DNA of 64,000 nucleotides from positions 144,689-208,688 of the forward strand of contig PVXE01000002.1 of assembly GCA_014444615.1 (NCBI GenBank), in the 5' to 3' direction. A model generated the notes under the pieces. It worked only from the letters and a program-made list of their open reading frames with translations. It made no database searches and was not told the DNA's origin. Made by a program: the position numbers and the translations under genes. Position 1 is the first letter of the stretch; the number at the start of each line of letters is the position of its first letter. Shown here one piece after another: positions 1-8,486 of this stretch. Source of the DNA: Tagaea sp. CACIAM 22H2 (GTDB lineage: Bacteria > Pseudomonadota > Alphaproteobacteria > CACIAM-22H2).

Positions 1-2
1 TC

Positions 3-431
3 CGCGATATCAACAATGCGGCGTTCGAGCCTTATATCGAGGCGGGGCTTTTGACGTCGCCGGAAGCGCGCACCATGCCCTATATCTGGGCGCCGGAGGA
101 TGACGGCAGTCCGCGCTTGGTGAAGCGGCAATATGTCCGCGACATCGATTGGGAAGCGCAAGGCCGCAAGCTGATGCATGTTTATCCCGCGCAATACGGG
201 CCGCATAATCCCAATCTCGGCCATTCGATCGGCATGGCGGGGGCGGGGAACAGCTTCAACGTCTCGTCCCACAATTATGATCGCTTGGAGGAAGGCATGG
301 TCTTCGTCCTGCACACGCAATGGATCGAACCGCTGAACGCGGGCTGCAACGTGGGCGATCTCTACGCCGTCACCAAAGACGGGTTCGAGAATTTGAGCCG
401 CCATACGCCGCTCGATCTGCATCGTGTGTAA
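3..431 (+). CDS. M24 / creatinase-aminopeptidase P fold protein, C-terminal part (5' truncated by window)
   Basis: The reading frame is open from base 3 to a TAA at 429-431, so only the last 142 residues are visible. The GHSIG motif followed by LEEGMVF and VTKDGFENL is the C-terminal half of the pita-bread fold shared by creatinase, prolidase and aminopeptidase P. The two Glu that bind metal in M24 peptidases appear absent: VFVLHTQW stands where VFxxEPG is usual, and NVGD where xxED is usual. A non-metallo, creatinase-like hydrolase is therefore as likely as a peptidase. The next gene starts 13 nt downstream, so it is probably the upstream member of the GlcG-amidase operon. Substrate unknown. 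Confidence 0.7.
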   Translation, partial: RDINNAAFEPYIEAGLLTSPEARTMPYIWAPEDDGSPRLVKRQYVRDIDWEAQGRKLMHVYPAQYGPHNPNLGHSIGMAGAGNSFNVSSHNYDRLEEGMVFVLHTQWIEPLNAGCNVGDLYAVTKDGFENLSRHTPLDLHRV

Positions 432-444
432 GGAGCGGCGGGCG

Positions 445-939
445 ATGGCCGATCTCAAGGACACGCGCAATCTCACGCTCGCGGGCGGGCTAAAGGTTCT
501 CCACGCGGCAATCGCGGCGGCGGAGAAGATCGGACAGCCCATGTGCATCTGCGTCGTGGATCTCGGCGGCAATATTGTGGCGCTGGCGCGCATGGACGGG
601 TCGAAGGCGATCAGCGTGATCTCGGCCACCAACAAGGCGCGCACGGCCGCTTTGTCGGGCGAACCGACGGGCGGGGCGCATGCGGATGTCGAAATCCAGA
701 TCGCGCTGGCGTCGGAGAATAAATGGACGAACCTGATCGGCGGCTTGCCGATCCGCGTTGGCGGCATCGTGGTCGGGGCCATCGCCGCCGGTTCGGGGAC
801 CGGGGCGCAGGACCTTGCGGTCGCGCGCGCCGGGGCGGCCGCCATCGCGGGCGCCGATATGTTCGAAGGATTCGTGCCGATGGAGGCCGAGGATACGGGT
901 ATCGTGCGCGGCTCGCATCCGGACAAGGTCCGTGGCTGA
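445..939 (+). CDS. GlcG/HbpS family (DUF336) heme-binding-type protein
   Basis: A 164-residue protein covering the whole GlcG/HbpS domain: an N-terminal helix (LTLAGGLKVLHAAIAAAEK), then CICVVDLGGNIVALARMDG, and a C-terminal GGLPIRVGGIVVGAIAAGSG segment, all typical of the family. Such proteins occur beside catabolic operons (glc, amidase and hydratase clusters); HbpS binds heme and senses redox stress, but most members have no assigned role. The ATG at 445 follows an AAGGAG ribosome site at 430-435. Its last 8 nt overlap the GTG start of the amidase gene, which implies translational coupling. Cytoplasmic; no signal peptide seen. Confidence 0.8.
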   Translation: MADLKDTRNLTLAGGLKVLHAAIAAAEKIGQPMCICVVDLGGNIVALARMDGSKAISVISATNKARTAALSGEPTGGAHADVEIQIALASENKWTNLIGGLPIRVGGIVVGAIAAGSGTGAQDLAVARAGAAAIAGADMFEGFVPMEAEDTGIVRGSHPDKVRG

Positions 940-2350
940 CTCCGCCGCCACGATCGCCGCGCATGTGTGCGCGCGCCGGCTGAGTGCCGTCGAAAGCGCT
1001 ACGGCGGCGCTCGACGCGATTTCGGCGACCGATCCCGAGATCCATGCTTTCTGCACGATCGATCCGGACGATGTGCTGGCGCAGGCGCGCGCCGTTGACG
1101 CCCGCATCTCGAAGGGCGATGCCTTGCCGCTGGCGGGCGTGCCCGTCGCGATCAAGGACCTGATTCTGACGAAAGGGCTGCGCACGACCTTCGCGTCGCC
1201 GCTTTATGCCCAGAATATCCCCGAGATAGACGATGTCAGCGTCGCGCGATTGCGCGCTGCCGGTGCCATTGTGATCGGCAAGACCAACGCGTCGGAATTC
1301 GGCTACGGCCCCGTCGGGCGCAACAAGCTGTTCTCCACGACGCGCAATCCTTGGAATCCCGTTCTCACAACGGGCGGGTCGAGTGCCGGAACGGGTGCGG
1401 CGGTCGCCGCCGGCATGGTGCCGTTCGGCTTGGGCAGCGACGGCGGCGGCTCGATCCGCATTCCGGCCGCCCTTTGCGGTGTCGCAGGGATGAAAGCGTC
1501 GTGGGGGCGCGTGCCGCTTTTCCCCGGATGCCGCGATGAATCGCAGCCGGGCGCATCGAGTTGGGAGTCGCTGGAACATATCGGCCCGCTGGCGGCCTGC
1601 GTCGCGGATCTCGCCTTATGCCTTTCCGTCGTCGGCGGGCCCACAGCGGACGACAGACATTCCGTGCCGCTGGAACCCGGCGCGTTCGCCATCGCGCCGC
1701 CGGAAACGTTGCGGGGCTTGCGCATCGCCTATAGCGGAACGCTGGGTTTCGCGAAGGTTGAGTGCGATGTCGCGGAGCGCTGCGCGACGGCCGCCGTCGC
1801 GTTCGCGCGCGCGGTCGGCGCCACGTTGATCGAAGCCGATCCACCCGTGGGCGACACGCACGAAGCGTTCGATGCCCTGGTGGCGCTCGATACGGATCGC
1901 GATGGCCTCCGGCGCATGGCGGCGGCGCAAGGCCATGTGTTCGACGGCGCGCTCGGCCGTTTGTTGGCGCGCGACTGGACCGCCGACGAATTCACCGCCG
2001 CGATCATGGCGCGCAAGAAGGTCGCCCGGATAATGGCGCGTTTCATGACCGAGTTCGACCTGTTGTTGACGCCGACGACGGCGTGCGCGGCCTATCCGCT
2101 CGAAGCGCCCGAGCCGAAAGGGTGGACGCCGTTCACGGCGCTCGCCAACCTGACCGGTCAGCCGGCGGCGAGCGTTCCGGCGGGGCTCACCGGCAACGGC
2201 CGGCCCGTCGGCTTGCAAATCATCGGCCGGCATCTCGCCGATGCCCAAGTATTGAGCGCTTGCGCGGCCTTCGAGGCGATCTTGCCTTGGGCGGCGCTTC
2301 GGCCAAAAATCGCCGCTGCGAATCGCGCATTGGGGGCGTTGCCAGTATGA
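932..2350 (+). CDS. Amidase signature family hydrolase
   Basis: 472 residues, the usual length for amidase signature enzymes (Ser-cisSer-Lys triad amidohydrolases). The catalytic Lys lies in PVAIKDLI. The Gly/Ser-rich signature is GGSSAGTGAAVAAG, followed by GSDGGGSIRIPAALCGVAG, which carries the nucleophilic Ser. The C-terminus (LTGQPAASVPAGLTGNGRPVGLQIIG) is also classic. Substrate cannot be read: the family includes aliphatic and aryl amidases, allophanate hydrolase and GatA. GatA is unlikely because no gatC or gatB lies near and the neighbours look catabolic. The GTG start at 932 overlaps glcG, and the stop overlaps the ATG of the regulator gene (ATGA). Confidence 0.85.
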   Translation: MADSAATIAAHVCARRLSAVESATAALDAISATDPEIHAFCTIDPDDVLAQARAVDARISKGDALPLAGVPVAIKDLILTKGLRTTFASPLYAQNIPEIDDVSVARLRAAGAIVIGKTNASEFGYGPVGRNKLFSTTRNPWNPVLTTGGSSAGTGAAVAAGMVPFGLGSDGGGSIRIPAALCGVAGMKASWGRVPLFPGCRDESQPGASSWESLEHIGPLAACVADLALCLSVVGGPTADDRHSVPLEPGAFAIAPPETLRGLRIAYSGTLGFAKVECDVAERCATAAVAFARAVGATLIEADPPVGDTHEAFDALVALDTDRDGLRRMAAAQGHVFDGALGRLLARDWTADEFTAAIMARKKVARIMARFMTEFDLLLTPTTACAAYPLEAPEPKGWTPFTALANLTGQPAASVPAGLTGNGRPVGLQIIGRHLADAQVLSACAAFEAILPWAALRPKIAAANRALGALPV

Positions 2351-2946
2351 GCAAGGCTGCAAAAGTCGAGAAGATGCCGGCGTCACGCGATCTGCAGATC
2401 GGCGCGCGCGTGCGTCATGCGCGGATCCTCGCGGGGATCCGGATGCGCGAATTGGCCGAGCGGATCGGCTGCGCCGAAAGCTCGATTTCCAAGATCGAGA
2501 GCGGCCATGTCGTGCCGTCGCTGCCGATGTTGCAGCGGATCGTCGAAGCGCTGGGCCGCGATTTGTCGTCGTTCTTCGGCGCGGACCTCGATGCGCCCGC
2601 GATCATTCAGCGTGCCGGGCAGCGCGTTGTGGCGCTGACCGATCCGATCCGCGACGGAAAGGGCATCAAGTACGAACGCATGATCTCGTTTGCGACCGGC
2701 AATCTCCTCGAAGCGAATATCCATATCGTTGAGCCGGGCGGCGGGCGCGAAGATCGCGTGACGCATCAGGGCGAAAGCTTCGGCTATGTCATCGAAGGAC
2801 AGATCGAACTGACGATTGAAAACTCGCCCTACATGCTGTCGGCGGGCGATTCCTTCTCGTACAAGAACCACCTGACCAGCAGCTATCGCAATCCCGGCAC
2901 GGTCGTCGCGCGGATGCTGTGGGTCAACACGCCGCAGGTTCATTAG
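2347..2946 (+). CDS. XRE family regulator with C-terminal cupin sensor domain
   Basis: 199 residues. Residues about 18-75 are a Cro/CI-type helix-turn-helix (RVRHARILAGIRMRELAERI, then GCAESSISKIESG). Residues about 115-195 are a cupin_2 barrel (HIVEPGGGRED, GESFGYVIEGQIEL, LSAGDSFSYKNHLTSSYRN). This HTH-cupin layout is typical of local regulators of amine, amino-acid or polyamine catabolic operons that bind a small ligand in the cupin. The ATG overlaps the amidase stop (ATGA), so it is translated with the operon it probably regulates. The tRNA-Glu gene lies just downstream on the other strand. Confidence 0.85.
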   Translation: MSKAAKVEKMPASRDLQIGARVRHARILAGIRMRELAERIGCAESSISKIESGHVVPSLPMLQRIVEALGRDLSSFFGADLDAPAIIQRAGQRVVALTDPIRDGKGIKYERMISFATGNLLEANIHIVEPGGGREDRVTHQGESFGYVIEGQIELTIENSPYMLSAGDSFSYKNHLTSSYRNPGTVVARMLWVNTPQVH

Positions 2947-2953
2947 TTGCGCG

Positions 2954-3029
2954 TGGCGTCCCCTAGGGGATTCGAACCCCTGTCACCACCGTGAAAGGGT
3001 GGTGTCCTAGGCCTCTAGACGAAGGGGAC
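2954..3029 (-). tRNA. tRNA-Glu (anticodon TTC)
   Basis: On the minus strand the 76 nt fold as a complete cloverleaf. The acceptor pairs GTCCCCT with AGGGGAC, the anticodon loop CTTTCAC gives TTC (Glu), and the T-arm is GGGG-TTCGAAT-CCCC. The 3' CCA is encoded in the genome (2954-2956 read TGG on the plus strand). No direct repeat or integrase is visible nearby, so nothing suggests use as an attachment site. Confidence 0.96.
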
Positions 3030-3074
3030 ATCCTTCGCGAAAGCGGGCCTGTGTACCCGCTTGTGCGGCGCAAA

Positions 3075-3479
3075 TCAAGTGCCGGAAAAGAGCGATTTTA
3101 CAGCCGAAAACGGGAGCTTAACGCAGTCATGCCGGCTTTTGTGCCGCGCGACGGGCGCAAACGCGTCCCACGGGGCCGGGGCGGACCCACCCGCAAGCAC
3201 CGATTCGACCGCCGCTTGGGCGTCGGCCAATGCCGCGCGGGCGGGTTTGCCGTCGAGCACGCGTGCCAGCGCGGCCGCCGAGGCTTGGCATAACGCGCAG
3301 CCGCGCACCTTGTGGCGGATATCGCGCGCGATACCCTTCTCGAGTTTGCCGTCGAATGTCACGCGATCGCCGCACAGCGGATTGTCGACCGTGACGCCCG
3401 TTCCCGGCGGCAACGCGGCCGCATGCGTGCGGTCCTTGGAGAGCGCCATCAACGCGTCGTGATACAGCGCGTCGTTCAT
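3075..3479 (-). CDS. sufU: SufU/IscU-type iron-sulfur (or sulfur-relay) scaffold protein
   Basis: 134 residues with the three conserved Cys regions of the SufU/NifU N-terminal family: NPLCGD near residue 38, GCALCQAS near 65, and a C-terminal HDCVKLP. SufU accepts persulfide from SufS in a zinc-dependent exchange and serves Fe-S assembly. The ATG at 3479 overlaps the SufS stop (ATGA), which fixes the start. It is the last gene of a seven-gene minus-strand chain that otherwise matures a molybdenum hydroxylase. Its job may therefore be [2Fe-2S] insertion into the small subunit or sulfur transfer to the cofactor; that part is inference. Confidence 0.8.
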   Translation of the reverse strand: MNDALYHDALMALSKDRTHAAALPPGTGVTVDNPLCGDRVTFDGKLEKGIARDIRHKVRGCALCQASAAALARVLDGKPARAALADAQAAVESVLAGGSAPAPWDAFAPVARHKSRHDCVKLPFSAVKSLFSGT

Positions 3480-4663
3480 GTCAGCACGCGCTTGGCGTCG
3501 GCGAGACCGGCGAAGAACAGGTCGATATCGTCGTCCTCGCAATAGAGGGCGAACGACGCGCGCGTCGTGCCCGCGAGATCGAATTTCGCGTGCAGCGGTT
3601 GCGCGCAATGATGCCCGCCGCGCAACGCCACGCCATGCCGATCCATGATCTGGCAGATATCGTGCGGATGCGCCCCCGCGAGATCGAACGACACGACGGG
3701 TGCGCGGCCCTGCAAGCTTTGCGGCCCGATCACGGTCACACCGTCGACCGCGCGCAATCCGTCGAGCAAACGGCCGGTCAAGCGCAGCTCATGCGCTGCA
3801 ATCGCCGCCCAATCGAGCGTGCCGAGCCATTCGCAAGCCGCCCCCAAACCGATCGCGCCGGAAATCGGCGGCGTGCCCGCCTCGAATTTCGCGGGCGCAT
3901 TGGCCGGCGTGAAGCCTTGCATGGTGACGCTCGCGATCATCTCGCCGCCGCCCAGGAAAGGCGGCATCGCGTCGAGCAATTCAGATCGTGCCCACAACAC
4001 GCCCACGCCATGCGGCGCGAAAGCTTTGTGGCCGCTGAACGCGTAGAAATCGACGCCGAGGGCGGGAATATCGACGGGCCCGTGCGGCGTGCGCTGCGCG
4101 CCGTCGAGCAGCACGCGCGCGCCCACGCGCTTGGCTTCCGACACGATCGCCGGCACGTCGAGGACCGCGCCCGTCACGTTCGACACATGGGCGAGCGAAA
4201 CGAGCTTCGTGCGCGGCGACAGTGCCTGCGGCACAATGCGCCCTTCGCCATCGACCGGTAGGAAATTCACCTTCACGCCGTTGCGCGCCGCCAACATATG
4301 CCACGGCACGATGTTGGAATGATGCTCGAGCTCCGAGACCGCGATCTCGTCGCCGGGCTTCAGCAGCGCGCCAAAGGATTGCGCGACGAGATTGATGGCT
4401 CCCGTGCAGCCGCTCGTGAACACGATTTCCTCGGCGGGCACCGAAAGATACGCGGCGACTTGGGTGCGCGCCTTCGCGTAAGCCTCGGTCGCCGCTTCGG
4501 CCAACCGATGAACCCCGCGTTTGACGTTGGCGCGCGCGCCCGTTTCGAATACACGCACCGCGTCGAGAACGATATCGGGCGTTTGTGCCGTGGCGCCGCT
4601 ATCGAGATAGGCGATGCGCGGGCCCGGCTGGTTCAGCAGCGGGAAATGCCGACGAAGGGTCAC
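3476..4663 (-). CDS. sufS: SufS-type cysteine desulfurase
   Basis: 395 residues, a group II cysteine desulfurase (PLP, class V aminotransferase fold). AYLDSGATAQTP opens the domain. The PLP Lys lies in SGHKAFAPHG (about residue 213). RGGHHCAQPLH near residue 350 carries the catalytic Cys in the SufS/CsdA context. It releases sulfur from cysteine as a protein persulfide. It starts at a GTG overlapping the upstream molybdenum-cofactor gene stop (GTGA) and is coupled to sufU downstream. Position beside XdhC suggests a role like Rhodobacter capsulatus NifS4, which sulfurates molybdenum cofactor held by XdhC. General Fe-S assembly is the alternative. Confidence 0.88.
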   Translation of the reverse strand: MTLRRHFPLLNQPGPRIAYLDSGATAQTPDIVLDAVRVFETGARANVKRGVHRLAEAATEAYAKARTQVAAYLSVPAEEIVFTSGCTGAINLVAQSFGALLKPGDEIAVSELEHHSNIVPWHMLAARNGVKVNFLPVDGEGRIVPQALSPRTKLVSLAHVSNVTGAVLDVPAIVSEAKRVGARVLLDGAQRTPHGPVDIPALGVDFYAFSGHKAFAPHGVGVLWARSELLDAMPPFLGGGEMIASVTMQGFTPANAPAKFEAGTPPISGAIGLGAACEWLGTLDWAAIAAHELRLTGRLLDGLRAVDGVTVIGPQSLQGRAPVVSFDLAGAHPHDICQIMDRHGVALRGGHHCAQPLHAKFDLAGTTRASFALYCEDDDIDLFFAGLADAKRVLT

Positions 4664-6267
4664 GCGGATCTCTCCCGCGCCGCACGGAAGGCGGCCAAGG
4701 CTTCGGCGGTGTCGAGATCGACCAGCACGCCGTCGTCCGGCATCGGCACTTCGCAAAGCATGTCTTCGTGTTTACGCATGACGATACGCGCGCCCTGATC
4801 GCCGTCGAGGGCGAGGATCTCGGCGAAGAAATCGCGGCCCCACAAAACGGGATTGCCGCGCTTGCCGTCGAAGGCCGAAACGCAGATCGCGCGGCCCTCG
4901 ATGGGCGAAAAGGCGGCGATCAGGCGATCGACATGCGCCGCCGCGACCAAGGGCATGTCGCCGAGCAGCACGACGGCGCCGTCGCAATCGAGCGGCACTT
5001 GCGCGATGCCCGCGCGCACGGAGCTGGCGAGGCCGCTGGCGAAATCCGGGTTCTCGACCACCGCGACATCGGCCGGCAAAGCGGCCTTGGCGCGCGCGGC
5101 GTCGTTGCCGACGACCACGATCGTATGCGCGGCCTGGGAATTCGTCGCGGCGGTGACGGCGCGCGACAGCATCGTTTGTCCGTCAATCTCGACGAACAGC
5201 TTGTTCGCGGGCGCCATGCGGCTGGATTTGCCGGCGGCGAGCACGATGGCGGCGATCTTCGGCGCTTTGGGTGCGGCCGCTTCGCCCGCACGCGGGGTCG
5301 GGCGCGGGATTTCGGCGAGCAAGCCGCCGACCCCCATACGTGCAATCGCGTCGCGGCCGATGGGCAAGCCCGCCGCGTGGCGGCGCAGCACCCAATCGAA
5401 GCCGTTGAGCTTGGGCGAGCGCGCGCAGCCGGGCAGGCCAATGACAGAGGACGAACCGAAACGCGCGACGAGCAGCAGATTGCCGGGATCGACCGGCATG
5501 CCGAAATGCTCGACATTGCCGCCCGCCGCTTCGATCGCGGCGGGGATCGCGTCTCGCCGATCGACGACAGCGGAGGCGCCGATGACCAGGATGGGATCGC
5601 AACCGGATGCGGCGCGAAGTTCCTGCGCGATGGCGGCGGCGTCGTGTGCGCAGATGCGCACGGATTCCAGCGTGGCGCCCAAGGCAGCAAGGCGCTGTTT
5701 CGTCGCGTCTTCGGTTTTCTCCAACACGGATGTCTTCGTGCCGGGCAGGCGCGTTTGGATCAGCGCCGCGCGCTTGGGCGTGAAGGGCGCGAAGGTCACG
5801 GCGTTCGCCGCGAGCGCCAAGCATGTCTCCAACGCCTTACGTGGTGCCGCGAAAGGTATGATTTTCACCGTCGCCAGCATCGTGCGCGGCTCGGCCGGGG
5901 CGAGATCGGCAAGCGTTGCGACGGTGATCGCCTCGTCAACCGCGTTGATCGCGTCGATCTTGGCGGCGTCGATGCGTACCAGGCCGGGCGCCTTGGCGAA
6001 TAGATTGCAGCGCCCGGTGAAGGGGGCCGCGACCTCGATGCCGTCGCCCGCCAACGCTTTGGCCAACGCATGCGCCGCATCGTCCTCGGCCACGTCGTCG
6101 GCGTCGAGCCTTGCGACCACGACCGATGCCACACCCGCATCGTTCAATGCGGCGATATCGGCCGTGTTGAGCTTGCGGCCTTTGCGCAGCGACACCGCAC
6201 CCGCGCGCACGCCATGGGCGAGGATCGCCCCTTCGGCTTGGGCGGGCGGGACGGGGCCGAAAAACAT
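4660..6267 (-). CDS. Molybdopterin-binding domain fused to MobA/MocA-like nucleotidyltransferase
   Basis: 535 residues in two parts. Residues 1 to about 335 resemble the MoeA/MogA-type molybdopterin-binding fold: RKGRKLNTADIAALNDAGV at the start, PILVIGASAVVDRRD, and GSSSVIGLPGCARSPKLNG. From about 340 on is a MobA-like NTP transferase: IAAIVLAAGKSSRMAPANKL (nucleotide-binding loop), VVLLGDMPLV (metal-binding Asp), GKRGNPVLWGRDFF. MocA-type enzymes attach CMP to molybdopterin to give the MCD cofactor of CoxL-type hydroxylases, which fits the neighbours. The start ATG shares 1 nt with the stop of the upstream XdhC gene (TGATG). Confidence 0.87.
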   Translation of the reverse strand: MFFGPVPPAQAEGAILAHGVRAGAVSLRKGRKLNTADIAALNDAGVASVVVARLDADDVAEDDAAHALAKALAGDGIEVAAPFTGRCNLFAKAPGLVRIDAAKIDAINAVDEAITVATLADLAPAEPRTMLATVKIIPFAAPRKALETCLALAANAVTFAPFTPKRAALIQTRLPGTKTSVLEKTEDATKQRLAALGATLESVRICAHDAAAIAQELRAASGCDPILVIGASAVVDRRDAIPAAIEAAGGNVEHFGMPVDPGNLLLVARFGSSSVIGLPGCARSPKLNGFDWVLRRHAAGLPIGRDAIARMGVGGLLAEIPRPTPRAGEAAAPKAPKIAAIVLAAGKSSRMAPANKLFVEIDGQTMLSRAVTAATNSQAAHTIVVVGNDAARAKAALPADVAVVENPDFASGLASSVRAGIAQVPLDCDGAVVLLGDMPLVAAAHVDRLIAAFSPIEGRAICVSAFDGKRGNPVLWGRDFFAEILALDGDQGARIVMRKHEDMLCEVPMPDDGVLVDLDTAEALAAFRAARERSA

Positions 6268-6959
6268 CAGGGCTTCCGGCGCGCCTGGACGATTTGCGCG
6301 ACGATCGACACCGCGATTTCGGCGGGCGACAACGCGCCGATATCGAGCCCGACGGGGCCACGAATGCGCGCGAGCGCGGCATCGTCGTGGCCTAGTTCTT
6401 TAAGGCGCGCCAGGCGCGCCGCATGCGTCTTTCGCGAACCCAGCGCGCCGATATAGAAGGCGGGCGATTTGAGGGCGGCGTCCAATGCGGGATCGTCGAT
6501 CTTCGGATCGTGGGTCAGCGTGACAATCGCGCTGCGCGTATCGGGCTTCAACTCGGCCATCGCATCGTCCGGCCATTCGGTCGAAACGGCGTATTCTTCG
6601 AAACGCTGCGACGTGGCGAAGGCACGGCGCGGATCGATCAGCGTGACGCCATAGCCCGCCATCACGCCCATGCGCGCGAGCGGATCGGCGATATGCACCG
6701 CCCCGACGACGATCAAACGCGGCGGCGGATTATGAACCTGCACGAAGACGGGACCCGCGCCGGTTTGCAGCGTGCCGGATTCGTCGCGCGCCAGCATGTC
6801 TTGCATGCCGATGATCATGTCGACGTCGAGGCACAGCGGACCTTCGGTGCCGTCCTTGAAGATCAGCTTCTGCGCGCCGGAGCGCAGATTGGTGGCGAGC
6901 GCCACCGGCCGCTTGGCGCGGCGGGCTTCCTGCAACGCGGCGAGAATGGTGGCGTCCAT
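6267..6959 (-). CDS. XdhC family protein, Rossmann (C-terminal type) part
   Basis: 230 residues. An N-terminal stretch (LQEARRAKRPVALATNLRSG, residues 7-26) precedes a Rossmann domain beginning PPRLIVVGAVHIADPLARM (about 80-98) and ending with FYIGALGSRKTHAARLARL and RGPVGLDIGALSPAEIAVSI, the hallmark of XdhC_C. XdhC binds molybdenum cofactor, protects its sulfurated form and inserts it into xanthine dehydrogenase-type enzymes; CoxF and CoxI of cox clusters are homologues. It is separated by 4 nt from the small XdhC_N gene upstream, so the two halves probably work together. It is coupled to the cofactor nucleotidyltransferase downstream. Confidence 0.88.
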   Translation of the reverse strand: MDATILAALQEARRAKRPVALATNLRSGAQKLIFKDGTEGPLCLDVDMIIGMQDMLARDESGTLQTGAGPVFVQVHNPPPRLIVVGAVHIADPLARMGVMAGYGVTLIDPRRAFATSQRFEEYAVSTEWPDDAMAELKPDTRSAIVTLTHDPKIDDPALDAALKSPAFYIGALGSRKTHAARLARLKELGHDDAALARIRGPVGLDIGALSPAEIAVSIVAQIVQARRKP

Positions 6960-6963
6960 CGCG

Positions 6964-7278
6964 TCAGCCCAATTTCTCGACGAAGACTTGAACCTTGCCG
7001 CCGCAGGCGAGGCCGACTTCCCAGGCTTGCTCGTTCGTCACGCCGAAATCGAGCAAGCGCGGCTTGCCGTCGCCGATCGCGGCGAGGGCTTCCTTGATGA
7101 CGGCACCCTCGATGCAGCCGCCGGAGACCGAGCCCAAGAATTTGCCCTCGCCATCGACGGCGAGCTGCGAGCCCACCGGCCGGGGCGACGAGCCCCAGGT
7201 CGTCACCACGGTGGCAAGCGCCACGTTGCGGCCTTCCTTGCGCCAAGCTTCGGCTTGGTCGAGCACGTCTTCGGTCAT
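6964..7278 (-). CDS. XdhC/CoxI N-terminal domain protein
   Basis: 104 residues forming only the XdhC_CoxI domain: ATVVTTWGSSPRPVGSQLAV, GSVSGGCIEGAVIKEAL and VGLACGGKVQVFVE carry the conserved Gly-Gly-Cys and CGG motifs. The ATG at 7278 overlaps the stop of the vWA gene (ATGA) and is preferred over an in-frame ATG 18 nt upstream inside that gene. In many alphaproteobacteria the N-terminal and Rossmann parts of XdhC are separate adjacent genes, as here, so I do not read it as a broken gene. Predicted role: handling of molybdenum cofactor before insertion into the hydroxylase. Confidence 0.87.
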   Translation of the reverse strand: MTEDVLDQAEAWRKEGRNVALATVVTTWGSSPRPVGSQLAVDGEGKFLGSVSGGCIEGAVIKEALAAIGDGKPRLLDFGVTNEQAWEVGLACGGKVQVFVEKLG

Positions 7279-8486
7279 GCGGCCATCCCTCGCCAAACGT
7301 AACGGCCCCGAATGCGCGGGGCTTCGCCCAGGGCTTCGACCAGCGCTTCGAGCGAGTCGAGATTATGGACCGGGCGGAATTCGTCGACATACGGCAGGAT
7401 CGCCCGGATCCCCAAAGATTTGGGTTCGAAGCGGTCGTATCGCAAGAGGGGGTTGAGCCAGACGAGCCGCCCGCAGGATTTGGCGAGGCGCTCGGCCTCC
7501 ACGGCCAACCCATCGCCCGCCTCGCGATCAAGGCCGTCGGTCACCAGCAGCACCGTGGGCGAGCGCGCCAGGCTGCGCCGCGACCAGCGCCAATTGAATT
7601 CGCGCAAACACGCGCCGATGCGCGTCCCGCCGGACCAATCCTCGACCAGCTCGGCGATTTTCGACAACGCCTTGTCGACGTCCTTCTGGCGCATCGCGCG
7701 CGTCACGTTCGTCAAGCGCGTGCCGAACAGAAAGACCTGCACGCGCGCCCGGTCGGTCGCCAGCAGATGCAGGAAATGCAGCAACATGCGCGCGTAGCGT
7801 TCCATCGAACCGGAAATGTCGAGCAGCACGACCAAAGGCGGCTCCTCGACGCGCGGCGCCTTGAAGGCGAGGGTCGCCATATCGCCGCCCGAACGCAGCA
7901 TCGCGCGGATCGTCGCGCGATGATCAAGGCGCTGGCCGCGCTTGTCGGGTTTGTGGCGGCGCGTGCGCCGCATCGGGAAGGGCGAGACCAGACGCGCCAT
8001 GGCGCGTTGCGCGCGCGCGATCTCGTCGGCCGACATTTGCTCGAAATCCTTCTTTTGCAGGAGTTCGCGCTCGGAGAACGTCATCGCCGCGTCGAAACGT
8101 TCTTCGTCTTCCTGCTGTTCGACCGGGCGCGGGGCGCGATCGACGGTATTGAAGGCATCGGCCACGCGGCGCAACGGCTCCTCCACCTCGCCCTTGTCGT
8201 CGCCGACGGGCGAGGGCGGCAGCAGCGTGCTCATCGCGCGCTCGAGCAGCTTGGGATCGCGCCAGAACATGCGGAACGCTTGGTCGAACACCTCGCGCTG
8301 GTCGCGACGGTTGACCAGTGTGGCGTGCAGCGACCAATAAAGATCGGATTTGCTGGCCACGCCCGCGGCACCCACGGCGCGCACGGCTTCGATCGCGCGG
8401 CCGGGCCCCACGGGAATGCCGGCCGCGCGCAGCAACCGCGCGAAGCGCACGATGTTCTCGACCAGCGTGCCTTCGCCGTCGCTCAT
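7275..8486 (-). CDS. coxE: vWA domain protein, CoxE type
   Basis: 403 residues. The N-terminal half is helical (LVENIVRFARLLRAAGIPVG) with a charged linker. The C-terminal half is a von Willebrand A domain with the MIDAS motif LLDISGSMERY (about residue 221) and VLLVTDGLDRE further on. CoxE and the AAA ATPase CoxD act together to finish the Mo-Cu or Mo active site of CO dehydrogenase-family hydroxylases. Related MoxR-vWA pairs act as metal-insertion chaperones. The ATG at 8486 overlaps the ATPase stop (ATGA), and the stop overlaps the XdhC_N start. Confidence 0.88.
   Translation of the reverse strand: MSDGEGTLVENIVRFARLLRAAGIPVGPGRAIEAVRAVGAAGVASKSDLYWSLHATLVNRRDQREVFDQAFRMFWRDPKLLERAMSTLLPPSPVGDDKGEVEEPLRRVADAFNTVDRAPRPVEQQEDEERFDAAMTFSERELLQKKDFEQMSADEIARAQRAMARLVSPFPMRRTRRHKPDKRGQRLDHRATIRAMLRSGGDMATLAFKAPRVEEPPLVVLLDISGSMERYARMLLHFLHLLATDRARVQVFLFGTRLTNVTRAMRQKDVDKALSKIAELVEDWSGGTRIGACLREFNWRWSRRSLARSPTVLLVTDGLDREAGDGLAVEAERLAKSCGRLVWLNPLLRYDRFEPKSLGIRAILPYVDEFRPVHNLDSLEALVEALGEAPRIRGRYVWRGMAA

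Noticed and set aside
490..1579. Long minus-strand open frames opposite the GlcG and amidase genes
   Set aside because: High GC content keeps antisense frames open. Their products are Arg/Ala/Gly-rich without any recognisable domain, while the plus-strand frames match known families throughout.
2954..3029. tRNA-Glu as a possible integration site
   Set aside because: No integrase gene, no 3'-end duplicate of the tRNA and no change of composition on either side.
6267..7278. XdhC broken into two fragments by a frameshift
   Set aside because: Each part has its own start, complete domain and clean 4-nt spacing, and separate XdhC_N and Rossmann genes are common in cox-type clusters.
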